Of a stretch of 64,000 bases of DNA, positions 1 through 8,198 are shown one piece after another. Positions within the stretch are counted from its first letter, which is position 1; the number at the start of each line of letters is the position of its first letter. The stretch covers positions 8,839 to 72,838 of the forward strand of contig JBKHJN010000011.1 of NCBI GenBank assembly GCA_046538075.1, written 5' to 3'. Both the position numbers and the translations under genes were made by a program. Origin of the DNA: Desulfobacca_B sp046538075 (lineage in GTDB: Bacteria; Desulfobacterota; Desulfobaccia; Desulfobaccales; Desulfobaccaceae). Under the pieces are notes generated by a model, which saw only the letters and a program-made list of their open reading frames with translations, was not told the origin of the DNA and did not search any database.

Positions 1-487
1 AGCGTAGCCGGCGTTCTTTATACATGCTGGTGTAAGTGAGCATATCCTCCAGGTTGCCGGGGGCTACAATGGCCAGGGCTTTAGAAGGATTGACCCCGTC
101 AAACTGGAACAGGGAAGGGTATTTCATCGCTCCCGGATTAAATCCGGTGATCTGGTTGTCGGATTGATCGGTGGTAATATAAGCCCCGGCGGTAAATTCC
201 TCTGGAATGGCGCGGATCCCGACCAGCGGCAGCTTTAGCCGGCGCAGCCGCTCCTCATAGCGGCCGCAGTCATGGCCGGCAGTGGCCAGGATCACCGGCC
301 GCTCGCCCAGCAGGGCCAGGTTATAAGCGATATTGCCAGCGGTGCCGCCAAATTTCTCGATCAGCCCGTTGACCATAAAGCAGACATTGAGGATGTGAAT
401 TTTGTCCGGCAGGATATGGTCGGCAAATTTGCCCGGGAAATCCATAATCCGGTCATAGGCCAGGGACCCGGAAATAAAAATCTGCAT
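1..487 (-). CDS. PfkB-family sugar/nucleoside kinase, 3'-truncated by window edge
   Basis: Read on the minus strand from the ATG at 487, the frame stays open for about 162 codons to the window edge, so the C-terminal half (including the catalytic GAGD region) is not visible. The N-terminus (ISGSLAYDRIMDF) and the glycine-rich segment GGTAGNIAYNLALLGE near residues 48-63 match the substrate-binding half of PfkB/ribokinase-fold kinases, which phosphorylate sugars or nucleosides with ATP. A GAGGAG ribosome-binding site sits 5 nt before the ATG. Adenosine kinase-like or other carbohydrate kinase are both possible; the substrate cannot be read from this part. It is divergent from the tRNA gene that follows. 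Confidence 0.85.
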   Translation of the reverse strand, partial: MQIFISGSLAYDRIMDFPGKFADHILPDKIHILNVCFMVNGLIEKFGGTAGNIAYNLALLGERPVILATAGHDCGRYEERLRRLKLPLVGIRAIPEEFTAGAYITTDQSDNQITGFNPGAMKYPSLFQFDGVNPSKALAIVAPGNLEDMLTYTSMYKERRLR

Positions 488-578
488 TTGCTCTCCTCAA
501 GACGGGCCGCAACCCCTAATTAATCTTTCAATTGTAACGCAAGCCCGGGAACGAGGCAACCCTTAGTGAGAAAATCTA

Positions 579-607
579 TTGACGCCAAGGTTCAAAACCG
601 ATATAAA
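579..607 (+). promoter_or_regulatory. Sigma-70-type promoter for tRNA-Val
   Basis: TTGACG at 579-584 and TATAAA at 602-607 are separated by exactly 17 bp. Initiation would fall around 613-615, just before the tRNA 5' end at 620. Confidence 0.7.
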
Positions 608-619
608 AAAATTATCAGC

Positions 620-694
620 AGGCACGTAGCTCAGGGGGAGAGCACTACCTTGACGCGGTAGGGGTCACGAGTTCAAATCTCGTCGTGCCTACCA
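620..694 (+). tRNA. tRNA-Val (anticodon GAC), CCA encoded
   Basis: A complete cloverleaf can be folded by eye: acceptor AGGCACG pairs with CGTGCCT (684-690), D stem GCTC/GAGC, anticodon stem CTACC/GGTAG with loop TTGACGC (anticodon GAC at 652-654, reading GUC valine codons), T arm ACGAG-TTCAAAT-CTCGT. A691 is the discriminator and the CCA end is genomically encoded at 692-694. A promoter precedes it and an intrinsic terminator follows, so it is a monocistronic tRNA unit. Confidence 0.95.
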
Positions 695-702
695 GGAAAA
701 GC

Positions 703-735
703 AAGGGGTTATGGCTAAACCATACCCCTTTTTTG
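703..735 (+). terminator. Intrinsic terminator of the tRNA-Val unit
   Basis: AGGGGTTATGG at 704-714 pairs with CCATACCCCT at 720-729 (imperfect long stem, short loop), followed directly by a run of T residues. Confidence 0.85.
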
Positions 736-883
736 TTCTGCTGATCTCTTGCGGCGGCCGCAGCCGATTTCAAGTAATTAATTTTGTAAAAATACCAGCA
801 AGTCAACCGTTTGAGGTTTAGAGTAACAGCAATGGCGGAAAATTAAAAAAATTGCATGGAAATTATTATTTTTGTACTAAAGT

Positions 884-912
884 TTGAGATTACTTATACT
901 TGCTGCTAATCT
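884..912 (+). promoter_or_regulatory. Candidate promoter in the 346-bp gap before the PAS/HisKA gene
   Basis: In the AT-rich stretch 736-1040, TTGAGA (884-889) and TAATCT (907-912) are 17 bp apart. Nothing else in this gap looks like a gene or a stable RNA. The leader to the ATG at 1041 would be about 120 nt. Confidence 0.4.
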
Positions 913-1040
913 GTTTGATGTAGCGGTGCACAGCAGCAAAACAATTTTACATTAACCTATAGGTATGCTAATTTGATAAGCAATCTTGGACAGAAAAGGT
1001 TATTCTAGCTGTCAGCATAAAAGTCTGATTAGGAGTGGCA

Positions 1041-1622
1041 ATGACAGTTGAGGCCGAGATTCTCGACCGCCTGCCGTTTGCCGTCATTCAGGTGGACCAG
1101 GATGAACGGATAAGATATTGGAATCATACTGCCGGAGAGCTATTGGGGCCATCGGGCCTGGGGATAGCAGACAAAATTTCCTACGAGTTATTAGGGTCTT
1201 ACCTCAAAGCAAAAAAACCGGAAGCAGTCGGCAAAATCCATTATTACTGCAAACTGGCTTTGGAACACAGCCAGCCTTCGGAAACCGTTATCAATGCGCA
1301 AGAAGGCAAGGCCACCTGCCTGTGGTGTATTCCTCTGGCTGACGTCCCAAGCCGGACTCCGGCAGTAGTCTTGATCCTGGGAGGCCTGCCTCTGCCGCCG
1401 CCGACCTCGGAAAAACCTTTTGATAGAGAACGCCTGGCCATAGCCGGCAGCCTGACTCATCAACTCAATCAACCGTTGCAGATCATTCTGGGCTATGTGA
1501 GCTTGATGTTGATGGACTTGAGCCCGGACCAGCCCCAATACGGTTTTCTCAACAAGGTGTTGGAACAGGTAGAAGAATTCAACAAGGTTATCCAAAAGCT
1601 CAACCAAATCACCCGGGATTGA
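1041..1622 (+). CDS. PAS domain protein with HisKA-like helix but no ATPase domain
   Basis: A 193-residue protein. Residues about 6-110 resemble a PAS sensor fold (RLPFAVIQVDQDERIRYWN), and residues about 130-190 resemble a histidine-kinase dimerisation/phosphoacceptor hairpin with H140 in GSLTHQLNQPLQIILGY. No HATPase domain follows: the frame ends in TGA at 1620-1622 and the downstream DNA encodes no N or G boxes in any frame I could follow. The ATG at 1041 is preferred over an in-frame GTG at 1035 because AGGAG at 1031-1035 is correctly spaced for it. It could be a phosphoacceptor or dimerisation partner for another kinase, or a decayed kinase. It is alone in its transcription unit. Confidence 0.75.
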   Translation: MTVEAEILDRLPFAVIQVDQDERIRYWNHTAGELLGPSGLGIADKISYELLGSYLKAKKPEAVGKIHYYCKLALEHSQPSETVINAQEGKATCLWCIPLADVPSRTPAVVLILGGLPLPPPTSEKPFDRERLAIAGSLTHQLNQPLQIILGYVSLMLMDLSPDQPQYGFLNKVLEQVEEFNKVIQKLNQITRD

Positions 1623-1712
1623 TCGAGCTTCCTTAGGGGCAGCTAGCGATGGACCGCGAAATCGCCGGGGCCATCAAGGAAGTGCCCCGGAGGTTGCCGG
1701 TTGCCAGGCCGG

Positions 1713-2633
1713 TTAGCCGATCATTATCTTGGTGCCCACACAGCTGACCATAAAGTTTTCCGGGAAGGCAGTGGCTAAGGCCGTTAAGGCGCGAAAACCG
1801 GTGCAATGCCCGGCAAAAATAAGGTCGGGGTTGATTTCCTTTAAGCCCTGGATAGTATCATTGATCAGCTGGTCACCGCCGGCAGTAAGATGAAAGCCGC
1901 CGATGACTGCGGCAACGTGATCCACGCCAGTCAATTTCTGGGCATATTTGACCATATTGACGATACCGGGATGGGAACAGCCGCCGATCACCACCAGCCC
2001 CTTGCCGGCCACCTTAACCGCAAAGGCCTGCTCATCGACAAAAGTATCGTGTTCCTCCTGGCCGCCAATGATGCGTTTGGCCCCGGGGAGAGGGGTTTCA
2101 TAGGGAACGCTGGCCTCTACCGCACCAGTGATCAGGGCCTGGCCGTTAATCAGGGTCGGTTCGGTGTTTTCGTGCAGCTCGGCGCCGGCGGCCTCCAGCT
2201 TCTCTCGCTCCAGGGTCCAGGGGCCGATCCGGCCGCGGGGAGTGATAAGCAGCTTGGGATAATAACAGTCCGGGTGCAAATAGACCGGCAAAGGTTTCTG
2301 ACGCCGGTTCAACAGTTCCACCAGACCGCCATAATGATCAGGATGGCCATGGCTTAGAAAGGCCGCATCGAGGTCATCTACCGAACGCTCTAAGGCTTCC
2401 AGATTATTAAATAATACCAGGGGAGAGTTGGCAGTGTCCATCAAGATGCGGGTCGGCTTCTCATTATGGTGTAAGGTGATCAGAAGAGAAAGACCATGGG
2501 CCGCCATGACCGGTTTCTTGAGGCGGCCCAGGATCACCCGCTCGACCTGGCCGGGGCGGGACACCTCGAAAACATCGATGAAATTGTCCACAATGATCTC
2601 AATCTTAACCGCAGTAAGCTCCGGAACTTCCAT
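1713..2633 (-). CDS. MBL-fold metallo-hydrolase (DHPS-like family)
   Basis: A metallo-beta-lactamase fold protein of about 306 residues with the metal-binding signature SHGHPDHYGG, further histidines in GGCSHPGIVN and GGFHLTAG, and the closing FAGHCTGF. The pattern fits the family annotated as 7,8-dihydropterin-6-yl-methyl-4-(beta-D-ribofuranosyl)aminobenzene-5'-phosphate synthase-like hydrolases, whose bacterial substrates are mostly unknown. The start is the ATG at 2633, because AAAGGAGGGG lies just upstream; a longer TTG-initiated version to 2654 would overlap that ribosome-binding site. It has its own promoter and sits downstream of rho on the same strand. Confidence 0.85.
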   Translation of the reverse strand: MEVPELTAVKIEIIVDNFIDVFEVSRPGQVERVILGRLKKPVMAAHGLSLLITLHHNEKPTRILMDTANSPLVLFNNLEALERSVDDLDAAFLSHGHPDHYGGLVELLNRRQKPLPVYLHPDCYYPKLLITPRGRIGPWTLEREKLEAAGAELHENTEPTLINGQALITGAVEASVPYETPLPGAKRIIGGQEEHDTFVDEQAFAVKVAGKGLVVIGGCSHPGIVNMVKYAQKLTGVDHVAAVIGGFHLTAGGDQLINDTIQGLKEINPDLIFAGHCTGFRALTALATAFPENFMVSCVGTKIMIG

Positions 2634-2958
2634 GGCTTCCCCTCCTTTTGCCAACCTGGCAATGACAAATTGATCTTGCTGACAGCAGGCTACTCGCTCC
2701 TAAGCTGGTTGTCAAGGATTAACCGATGGGCAGTCCGCAAGAAGGGCGGATCAGTCTGTAATTAATCGGAATAAATAAGAGTAATTCGGCCCTCAAGCTA
2801 TAATTAAACGAAGGGTAAGCCGGAACAAGATTAAATGGATCAGAAGGTTTTATTACGGAGTCAGTTTGTTAGTGGTTATTCATGTTAAACCATCAATACC
2901 CGGTTGGTGACCGCGTCTCTGGCCCGGCCCCAACTCAGGCCGAAGCTCGGAGGGCAGA
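2634..2958 (-). promoter_or_regulatory. Gap between rho and the MBL hydrolase, with a strong promoter
   Basis: On the minus strand TTGACA (2715-2710) and TAGCCT (2692-2687) are separated by 17 bp and would start transcription about 45 nt before the MBL start codon. No open frame with coding character, RNA gene or obvious rho terminator was recognised in the remainder. Confidence 0.6.
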
Positions 2959-4206
2959 TTAACGGCTCATGGAGGCTAAAAATTCAGCGTTACTCTTGGT
3001 GTCCCGCATCTTCTCGAGCAGAAATTCCATACTGTCGACCGGACTCAAGGGAGCCAACAGCTTTCGCAAAATCCAGATGCGGTTCAAATCATCTGCAGCC
3101 ACCAGCAGTTCTTCTTTGCGGGTTCCGGAGCGATTGATATCAATGGAGGGGAATATGCGTTTTTCGGTGAGTTTGCGGTCCAGCAGGATTTCCATGTTGC
3201 CGGTCCCCTTAAATTCTTCGAAGATCACCTCGTCCATGCGGCTGCCGGTGTCAATCAGGGCAGTGGCAATAATGGTCAAGCTGCCGCCTTCTTCAATATT
3301 CCGGGCGGCGCCAAAGAAGCGTTTGGGCTTGTGCAAGGCGTTGGAATCCACACCACCGGAAAGGATTTTACCGCTGGGGGGGACCACGGTATTGTAGGCT
3401 CGGGCCAGCCGGGTGATGGAATCGAGCAGTATAACCACATGGTGCTTATGCTCCACCAAGCGCTTGGCCTTTTCTAAAACCATCTCTGCCACCTGGACGT
3501 GGCGCTGGGCCTGTTCGTCAAAGGTAGAGCTGACCACTTCTGCCTTCACCGAGCGTTGCATATCGGTCACTTCTTCCGGCCGTTCATCGATCAACAGGAC
3601 AATCAGGATAACCTTGGGATGGTTGCGGACAATACTATTGGCGATGTTTTGCAGCAACATGGTCTTGCCGGTGCGCGGGGCAGCGACGATCAGACCTCTT
3701 TGACCTTTGCCGATCGGGGTCATCAGGTCCATGATGCGGGCCGAATAGTTGTCCGGGTCGGTCTCCAATCTGAGACGTTTATTGGGGTAGAGCGGAGTCA
3801 GGTTGTCGAACAGGATCTTTTCCCGGGAGGCTTCCGGATCTTCAAAATTGACGGACTCGACTTTAAGGAGAGCAAAATAACGCTCGCCGTCCTTAGGAGG
3901 CCGGACCTGGCCCGACACCGTATCTCCGGTGCAGAGATTGAAACGCCGGATCTGGGAAGGAGACACATAGATATCGTCGGGGCCGGGCAGATAGTTATAT
4001 CCGGGTGAACGTAAAAACCCGAAGCCATCCGGTAAGATCTCCAGGACTCCTTCGCCATAGATATAGCCGTTCTTTTCTGTCTGGGCCTGAAGAATGGCAA
4101 AGATCAGTTCCTGCTTGCGCATGGCCGCCGCCCCTTCTACGTGGAACTCCCGCGCCAGGCTGGCCAATTCCGCAATTTTTTTGTTTTTTAAGGCCGCAAG
4201 ATTCAT
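2959..4206 (-). CDS. rho: Transcription termination factor Rho
   Basis: 415 residues, the usual length. Residues 1-45 form the Rho_N helical domain (MNLAALKNKKIAELASLA), followed by the cold-shock-type RNA-binding domain (GVLEILPDGFGFLRS) and the hexameric ATPase with Walker A around residue 180 (AAPRTGKT), Walker B (VILIVLLIDERPEEV) and the Q/R loops. Rho is the RNA-dependent helicase that terminates untranslated transcripts. The ATG at 4206 has AGAGGAA upstream and is preferred to an upstream TTG at 4227. The long untranslated region upstream suggests leader control, as known for E. coli rho; that is inference. Confidence 0.98.
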   Translation of the reverse strand: MNLAALKNKKIAELASLAREFHVEGAAAMRKQELIFAILQAQTEKNGYIYGEGVLEILPDGFGFLRSPGYNYLPGPDDIYVSPSQIRRFNLCTGDTVSGQVRPPKDGERYFALLKVESVNFEDPEASREKILFDNLTPLYPNKRLRLETDPDNYSARIMDLMTPIGKGQRGLIVAAPRTGKTMLLQNIANSIVRNHPKVILIVLLIDERPEEVTDMQRSVKAEVVSSTFDEQAQRHVQVAEMVLEKAKRLVEHKHHVVILLDSITRLARAYNTVVPPSGKILSGGVDSNALHKPKRFFGAARNIEEGGSLTIIATALIDTGSRMDEVIFEEFKGTGNMEILLDRKLTEKRIFPSIDINRSGTRKEELLVAADDLNRIWILRKLLAPLSPVDSMEFLLEKMRDTKSNAEFLASMSR

Positions 4207-4715
4207 AATTTCCTCTTTGTGCAACAATTTTCTCCTCTTTTCTATAAGGTAGTGGTTAACGACCTAACTCTTCTCCCCAACTATTGCTTGGAAGTACTAT
4301 GGTTAGGGGTGTTTGGAGGTCTTTAGGATATCTCCTCTATCTGCGGCTGAAATCGCCGCCGATCGCAGATAAACTTTGCATTGACCCTTTATTCACTTTT
4401 TAGAATGAAAAATATTACCTGTGTCTAGTCAGGGATATGGTATAAAGCTCTTTTTCTGGAAGGTAGCGTCCGCGCCATTGGAACCAGTGGCGCCGGACGG
4501 CAATAACATTAAGATTTATATTTTAATGGTCAACGAACTTTACTTACCGCTACTGGAGCCATGCAAATTGGGGGATTGAATCTGGCTATTCGCTTGCTTC
4601 AGCAGACAAAGCCATGAAAACTGTCGGGGAATAGGCTTCGATCAATTATAAATTATTTCATTCGGTTAAAACTCAGTTGTCCGAAAAGAGGGGGTTAATT
4701 CGGAAATTAAACATT
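4207..4715 (-). other. 509-bp rho leader/intergenic region with two inverted repeats
   Basis: No coding frame was recognised. A minus-strand promoter candidate, TTGACC (4533-4528) and TAATGT (4511-4506) with 16-bp spacing, would give rho a leader of about 300 nt. Two inverted repeats lie within it: 4338-4371 (TATCTGCG/CGCAGATA) and 4468-4498 (GTCCGCGCCA pairing with TGGCGCCGGAC with one bulge). Neither is followed by a T tract on the minus strand, so they are not intrinsic terminators of the usual type. Confidence 0.45.
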
Positions 4716-5330
4716 TTAGTTTTTTTTGTCAAGTATAATCGGTTTAATTTCGTTTAAAAACTTTTTAACCTGTTGGTGTAATTCCTGGATGGAGCCGCGA
4801 TTATCGATCAGGTAATCAGCTCGCCGGATTTTGTCTTCCAGCGGGGTTTGCGCTTCAAGCATGCCCTCAATCTGGGCCCGGTCCCGCCGGTCCCGATGCT
4901 GCAAGCGCTGGATCTGAGTTTGGCGGTCGGTATAGACGACCGCCACCAGATCATAGGCCGACTCCAGCCCCAATTCAAAGAGCAGCGGAACTTCCACTAC
5001 CACCACAGGTTCCCCCCGGGCCTCGAACTGGTGCAGCCGCCGGTTTATCTCTTGCCGGATCCAGGGATGCACCAGGTCGTTAAGCCGATGCCGATCAGCG
5101 GGATGGGCAAACACCTGCCGGGCCAGTTTTTCCCGGTCCAGAGTGCCGTCTGCCTGAAAGAACTCAGCGCCAAAAGCCTCCCGAATTTCCTGGGCCGCCG
5201 GTTGGCCGGGAGCCACTGCCTCCCGGGCCAATTCGTCCACATCGATGACCGGTACCCCCAAGTCACGGAGGAATTCGGCTACCGTGCTTTTGCCCGAGGC
5301 CGCGCCGCCGGTCAGAGCTATTTTTAACAT
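4716..5330 (-). CDS. coaE: Dephospho-CoA kinase
   Basis: 204 residues with the P-loop GGAASGKST at residues 8-16 and the family pattern LGVPVIDVDELAREAV. It catalyses the last step of coenzyme A synthesis, ATP-dependent 3'-phosphorylation of dephospho-CoA. Its start overlaps the 3' end of rluD by 7 nt, so it is the third gene of a tightly packed PIN-TRAM/rluD/coaE operon and is probably translationally coupled. Confidence 0.95.
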   Translation of the reverse strand: MLKIALTGGAASGKSTVAEFLRDLGVPVIDVDELAREAVAPGQPAAQEIREAFGAEFFQADGTLDREKLARQVFAHPADRHRLNDLVHPWIRQEINRRLHQFEARGEPVVVVEVPLLFELGLESAYDLVAVVYTDRQTQIQRLQHRDRRDRAQIEGMLEAQTPLEDKIRRADYLIDNRGSIQELHQQVKKFLNEIKPIILDKKN

Positions 5331-6286
5331 TCCGAACGTTGTTCCAGAAAATCCACTACCGCTTGAAAATCTGTCGGCAACTCAGCTTCTAAACTTAAAC
5401 TATTTCCGGTCCGGGGATGGTTTAAAGTTAATTTCCAGGCATGCAATAATTGCCGCACCACCAGAGGCTTTAGGTTTTGGAGCATCGGCGGCAGCGTCGC
5501 CAACCGACGGGCGCCGCCGCCGTAGGTCCGATCCCCCAGGACCGGATGCCCGATGGCGGCCAGGTGCACCCGAATCTGATGGGTCCGACCGGTATGCAAC
5601 TGCAATTCCAGCAGGGCCAGGGGCCCCGGGTATTGCCGCCGCCGCCGCCAGGAGGTATGAGCCTGCCGGCCCCGGCGGGGGTGAACCGACATCTTTTGGC
5701 GTTCTTGAGGATGGCGGCCGATCGACTGCACGATCTCGCCGCGGGCGGCGCTCAGGTGTCCCCAGACCAGGGCCAGATAAGACTTGGCCACCCGGCGTTG
5801 TTTAAATTGGCTTACCAGTGACTGATGGGCCAGATCGGTCTTAGCTGCGACCAGGATGCCGCTGGTCTCCTTATCCAGGCGATGCACCAGTCCGGGCCGT
5901 TGGACATCGCCGACCCCAGCCAGGTGCGGGCAATGATGCAGCAGCGCCTGCACCAGGGTTCCGGTTTGATGTCCCGCCCCGGGATGAACCACTAAACCGG
6001 GGGGTTTATTGATAACAATCAGGTCCTGGTCTTCAAATATTACCGCCAGCGGGATGGGTTCCGGCGTAAGATAGGATTTTTCCGGTTTTGGGGGTTGCAC
6101 TATCAACTGATCACCCGGCCGCACCCGGTAATCAACCGGCTGGGGGACCTCATTAACCTGGACCAAGCCGCTCTTAATCCATTTCTGGATGCGGGCCCGG
6201 GAGATATTATCCAAGTGGCGGGTCAGAACCTGATCCAATCGGAGCCCTTGCTCAGCAGCTTGGACAGTGAGGGCAATGAGGGTCAT
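5324..6286 (-). CDS. rluD: RluD-family 23S rRNA pseudouridine synthase
   Basis: 320 residues. An N-terminal S4 RNA-binding domain (RLDQVLTRHLDNISRARIQKWI) is followed by the pseudouridine synthase core with the catalytic motif HRLDKETSG (Asp within RLDKET) around residue 140 and the conserved GRTHQIRVHLA. RluD-type enzymes isomerise uridines in helix 69 of 23S rRNA, but RluA/RluC-like specificity cannot be excluded from sequence reading. It is encoded between the PIN-TRAM gene (ATGA overlap at its start) and coaE. Confidence 0.92.
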   Translation of the reverse strand: MTLIALTVQAAEQGLRLDQVLTRHLDNISRARIQKWIKSGLVQVNEVPQPVDYRVRPGDQLIVQPPKPEKSYLTPEPIPLAVIFEDQDLIVINKPPGLVVHPGAGHQTGTLVQALLHHCPHLAGVGDVQRPGLVHRLDKETSGILVAAKTDLAHQSLVSQFKQRRVAKSYLALVWGHLSAARGEIVQSIGRHPQERQKMSVHPRRGRQAHTSWRRRRQYPGPLALLELQLHTGRTHQIRVHLAAIGHPVLGDRTYGGGARRLATLPPMLQNLKPLVVRQLLHAWKLTLNHPRTGNSLSLEAELPTDFQAVVDFLEQRSEC

Positions 6287-7311
6287 CTAGTCTGATAGGC
6301 TTCCGAAAGAGGACGGCCATCTTTAATCTCGGTAAAAATCATCCGGCCGGCAGTGGTCTGGAGCACACTGGTGACGGAAACGTCGACGTCCTTGCCTATA
6401 TAGCGGCGGGCATTTTCGATCACCACCATGGTACCGTCGTCCATATAGGCCACCCCCTGGCCCTGGGATTTGCCCTCCCGGAGGATATGAACATGTAAGA
6501 TTTCTCCGGGCAAGACCGCCGGCTTCAGGGCATTGGCCAACTGGTTGATATTCAAGACTTCAATTCCTTGTAGGTCCGCCACCTTATTCAGATTAAAATC
6601 GTTGGTCAAGATCTTGGCGTGCATCTTGAGGGCCAATTCAATGAGTTTGGAGTCGACGGTGTTCTTGGCGATCCCGTCGTCAGTGAACTCCACCCGCACC
6701 CGACTGTTCTTCTGGATACGTTTCAAGATATCCAGACCCCGGCGGCCGCGGCTGCGCTTCAAGTCTTCCGCGGAATCGGCAATATATTGTAGTTCCTCTA
6801 ATACGAATTTGGGGACAATAAAAGTGCCTTCAATAAAGCCGGTCTCGCAAATGTCCGCAATGCGCCCATCGATGATTACACTGGTATCCAGAATTTTGGG
6901 TTGGTAGCGAAGATTTTTGCTCTCTTCTAAGAAGGGCGGGGTAGTGACCTCGGCCATCTTCTTCCCTCCCAGCACCAGCCCGATATAGCCAAAAATAGCT
7001 GAAAAGGAGATATAGATCGGAATATGCAGGAAGGATTGTCCCAGGTATTTTTCAAAAGGGTAACTGGCCAGTTTGGCGATGCCCAAACCAATGAAAAGGC
7101 CCAGAGTGCCCCCCAGGATAATCTTTAGGGGCACCCGTTTGATTACCTGTTCTAACTGTAGGGTGAGCAGGGCGATCAGGAGGCCGGCCAAGGCTCCGAC
7201 CCAGCCGGTCCATCCCAGATGGCTAAACTGAGGTATCTGGCTGCCGATCAGATAACCGCTGACAGAACAGATAGTCCCCAACACCGCCCCGACTATAATT
7301 TTGTAACCCAA
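6283..7311 (-). CDS. Membrane-anchored PIN-TRAM domain protein (YacL-like)
   Basis: 342 residues. The N-terminal ~110 residues contain four hydrophobic segments (for example TICSVSGYLIGS, WVGALAGLLIALLTL, LGGTLGLFIGLGI and IFGYIGLVLGG). A PIN nuclease domain follows from about residue 140, with acidic metal ligands in ILDTSVIIDGRIAD, and a C-terminal TRAM RNA-binding domain (LPGEILHVHILREGKSQGQGV). This is the architecture of Bacillus YacL-type proteins. A role in RNA or nucleotide processing at the membrane is inferred from the domains. It heads the operon with rluD and coaE. Confidence 0.92.
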   Translation of the reverse strand: MGYKIIVGAVLGTICSVSGYLIGSQIPQFSHLGWTGWVGALAGLLIALLTLQLEQVIKRVPLKIILGGTLGLFIGLGIAKLASYPFEKYLGQSFLHIPIYISFSAIFGYIGLVLGGKKMAEVTTPPFLEESKNLRYQPKILDTSVIIDGRIADICETGFIEGTFIVPKFVLEELQYIADSAEDLKRSRGRRGLDILKRIQKNSRVRVEFTDDGIAKNTVDSKLIELALKMHAKILTNDFNLNKVADLQGIEVLNINQLANALKPAVLPGEILHVHILREGKSQGQGVAYMDDGTMVVIENARRYIGKDVDVSVTSVLQTTAGRMIFTEIKDGRPLSEAYQTR

Positions 7312-7354
7312 TTTTAAGCCACCTCACTCCCGGGTTAACTATGCGGGGGGAGCT

Positions 7355-7477
7355 TCACACAACAACAGATTTATTGTTAAACCCGGCGCCGTCCGGCCCC
7401 AGGGTCAACCTGGATTTTTCATCAAGGCTGTGCTTAGCCAACTGTTGGAGAAGGAAACCGGCCTGCAAAACCGACAA
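7355..7477 (-). CDS. Possible 40-residue ORF downstream of carD (doubtful)
   Basis: After the carD stop, a minus-strand frame starting at a TTG (7475-7477), with AGGTGA a few nt upstream, runs 40 codons with amphipathic character (VLQAGFLLQQLAKHSLDEK) to the TGA at 7355-7357. I do not recognise it. It could be a small protein, a remnant, or chance; codon choice is compatible with coding but the frame is too short to judge. Confidence 0.15.
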   Translation of the reverse strand: MSVLQAGFLLQQLAKHSLDEKSRLTLGPDGAGFNNKSVVV

Positions 7478-7517
7478 AATTTCACCTGGCCGCAGCTTGG
7501 AGTAGGTTTAAGAAAAA

Positions 7518-8009
7518 TTAACTTTCTGGAATATCGAGAAGTTTCTGAATATCCGCTTCGATCTCAATTTCATCTCTGTTCCTGGCAATGGAAAGTTCCT
7601 TAACCAGCAGGTTCCTGGCAGTATCCAACATCTTGCGTTCGCCAAAGGACAGGTCCTTGTCAAACTTAAGCAGTGACAGATCCCGGAGCACCTCAGCAAC
7701 CTGAAACAAGGACCCGGTTTTGATTTTTTCCATATAATCCCGATAACGGCGATTCCAGGTCTGATGTTCCACCACCCGTTTCCGAGCCCTGAGGATTTCA
7801 TAGATGCGGGCTACAGCTTGGGGATCGATTATACCTCTTAAACCGACAGCTTTGGCATTTTGAGTAGGGATCATGATGATCATATTGTTTTCTAAGATCC
7901 GCATGACATAAAATTTTTGACTGTTTCCTGAGATCTCTTTATCTTCGATTGATTCTATCACCCCCACCCCATGTGCCGGGTAAACCGCAAGATCCCCTGT
8001 TTCAAACAT
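7518..8009 (-). CDS. carD: CarD/CdnL-family transcriptional regulator
   Basis: 163 residues with the N-terminal RNA-polymerase-interacting Tudor-like domain (FETGDLAVYPAHGVGVIE) and a C-terminal all-helical DNA-binding domain (KTGSLFQVAEVLRDL, FGERKMLDTARNLLV). CarD-family proteins bind the RNAP beta subunit and stabilise open complexes, notably at rRNA promoters. Its own promoter lies just upstream (8067-8039), divergent from xseA. Confidence 0.92.
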   Translation of the reverse strand: MFETGDLAVYPAHGVGVIESIEDKEISGNSQKFYVMRILENNMIIMIPTQNAKAVGLRGIIDPQAVARIYEILRARKRVVEHQTWNRRYRDYMEKIKTGSLFQVAEVLRDLSLLKFDKDLSFGERKMLDTARNLLVKELSIARNRDEIEIEADIQKLLDIPES

Positions 8010-8038
8010 GGTCTAACTCCTTTTTTTGCTTCTAATAA

Positions 8039-8067
8039 ATAATAGCATAGCGGCGCCGAAAGCGCAA
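8039..8067 (-). promoter_or_regulatory. Promoter of carD
   Basis: On the minus strand TTGCGC (8067-8062) and a perfect TATTAT (8044-8039) are separated by 17 bp. Initiation would lie around 8032, about 20 nt before the start codon. Confidence 0.65.
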
Positions 8068-8141
8068 GGTTATTTCCGGCTGAAAACCCCCGCTGTTTTA
8101 AGTTCACCTCCCCTGAGGGGTCGACCGATTCGTAAAATTAA

Positions 8142-8170
8142 TTGCCGAGAATTGCTAACTATGGTATGGT
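8142..8170 (+). promoter_or_regulatory. Candidate promoter of the xseA-xseB-ispA-dxs operon
   Basis: TTGCCG (8142-8147) and TATGGT (8165-8170) with a 17-bp spacer. The predicted start near 8177 leaves a leader of about 20 nt in which no Shine-Dalgarno sequence is visible, so xseA may initiate weakly or without one. Confidence 0.5.
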
Positions 8171-8198
8171 ACTAAAATAATTGTATTCCTAAAATCTT

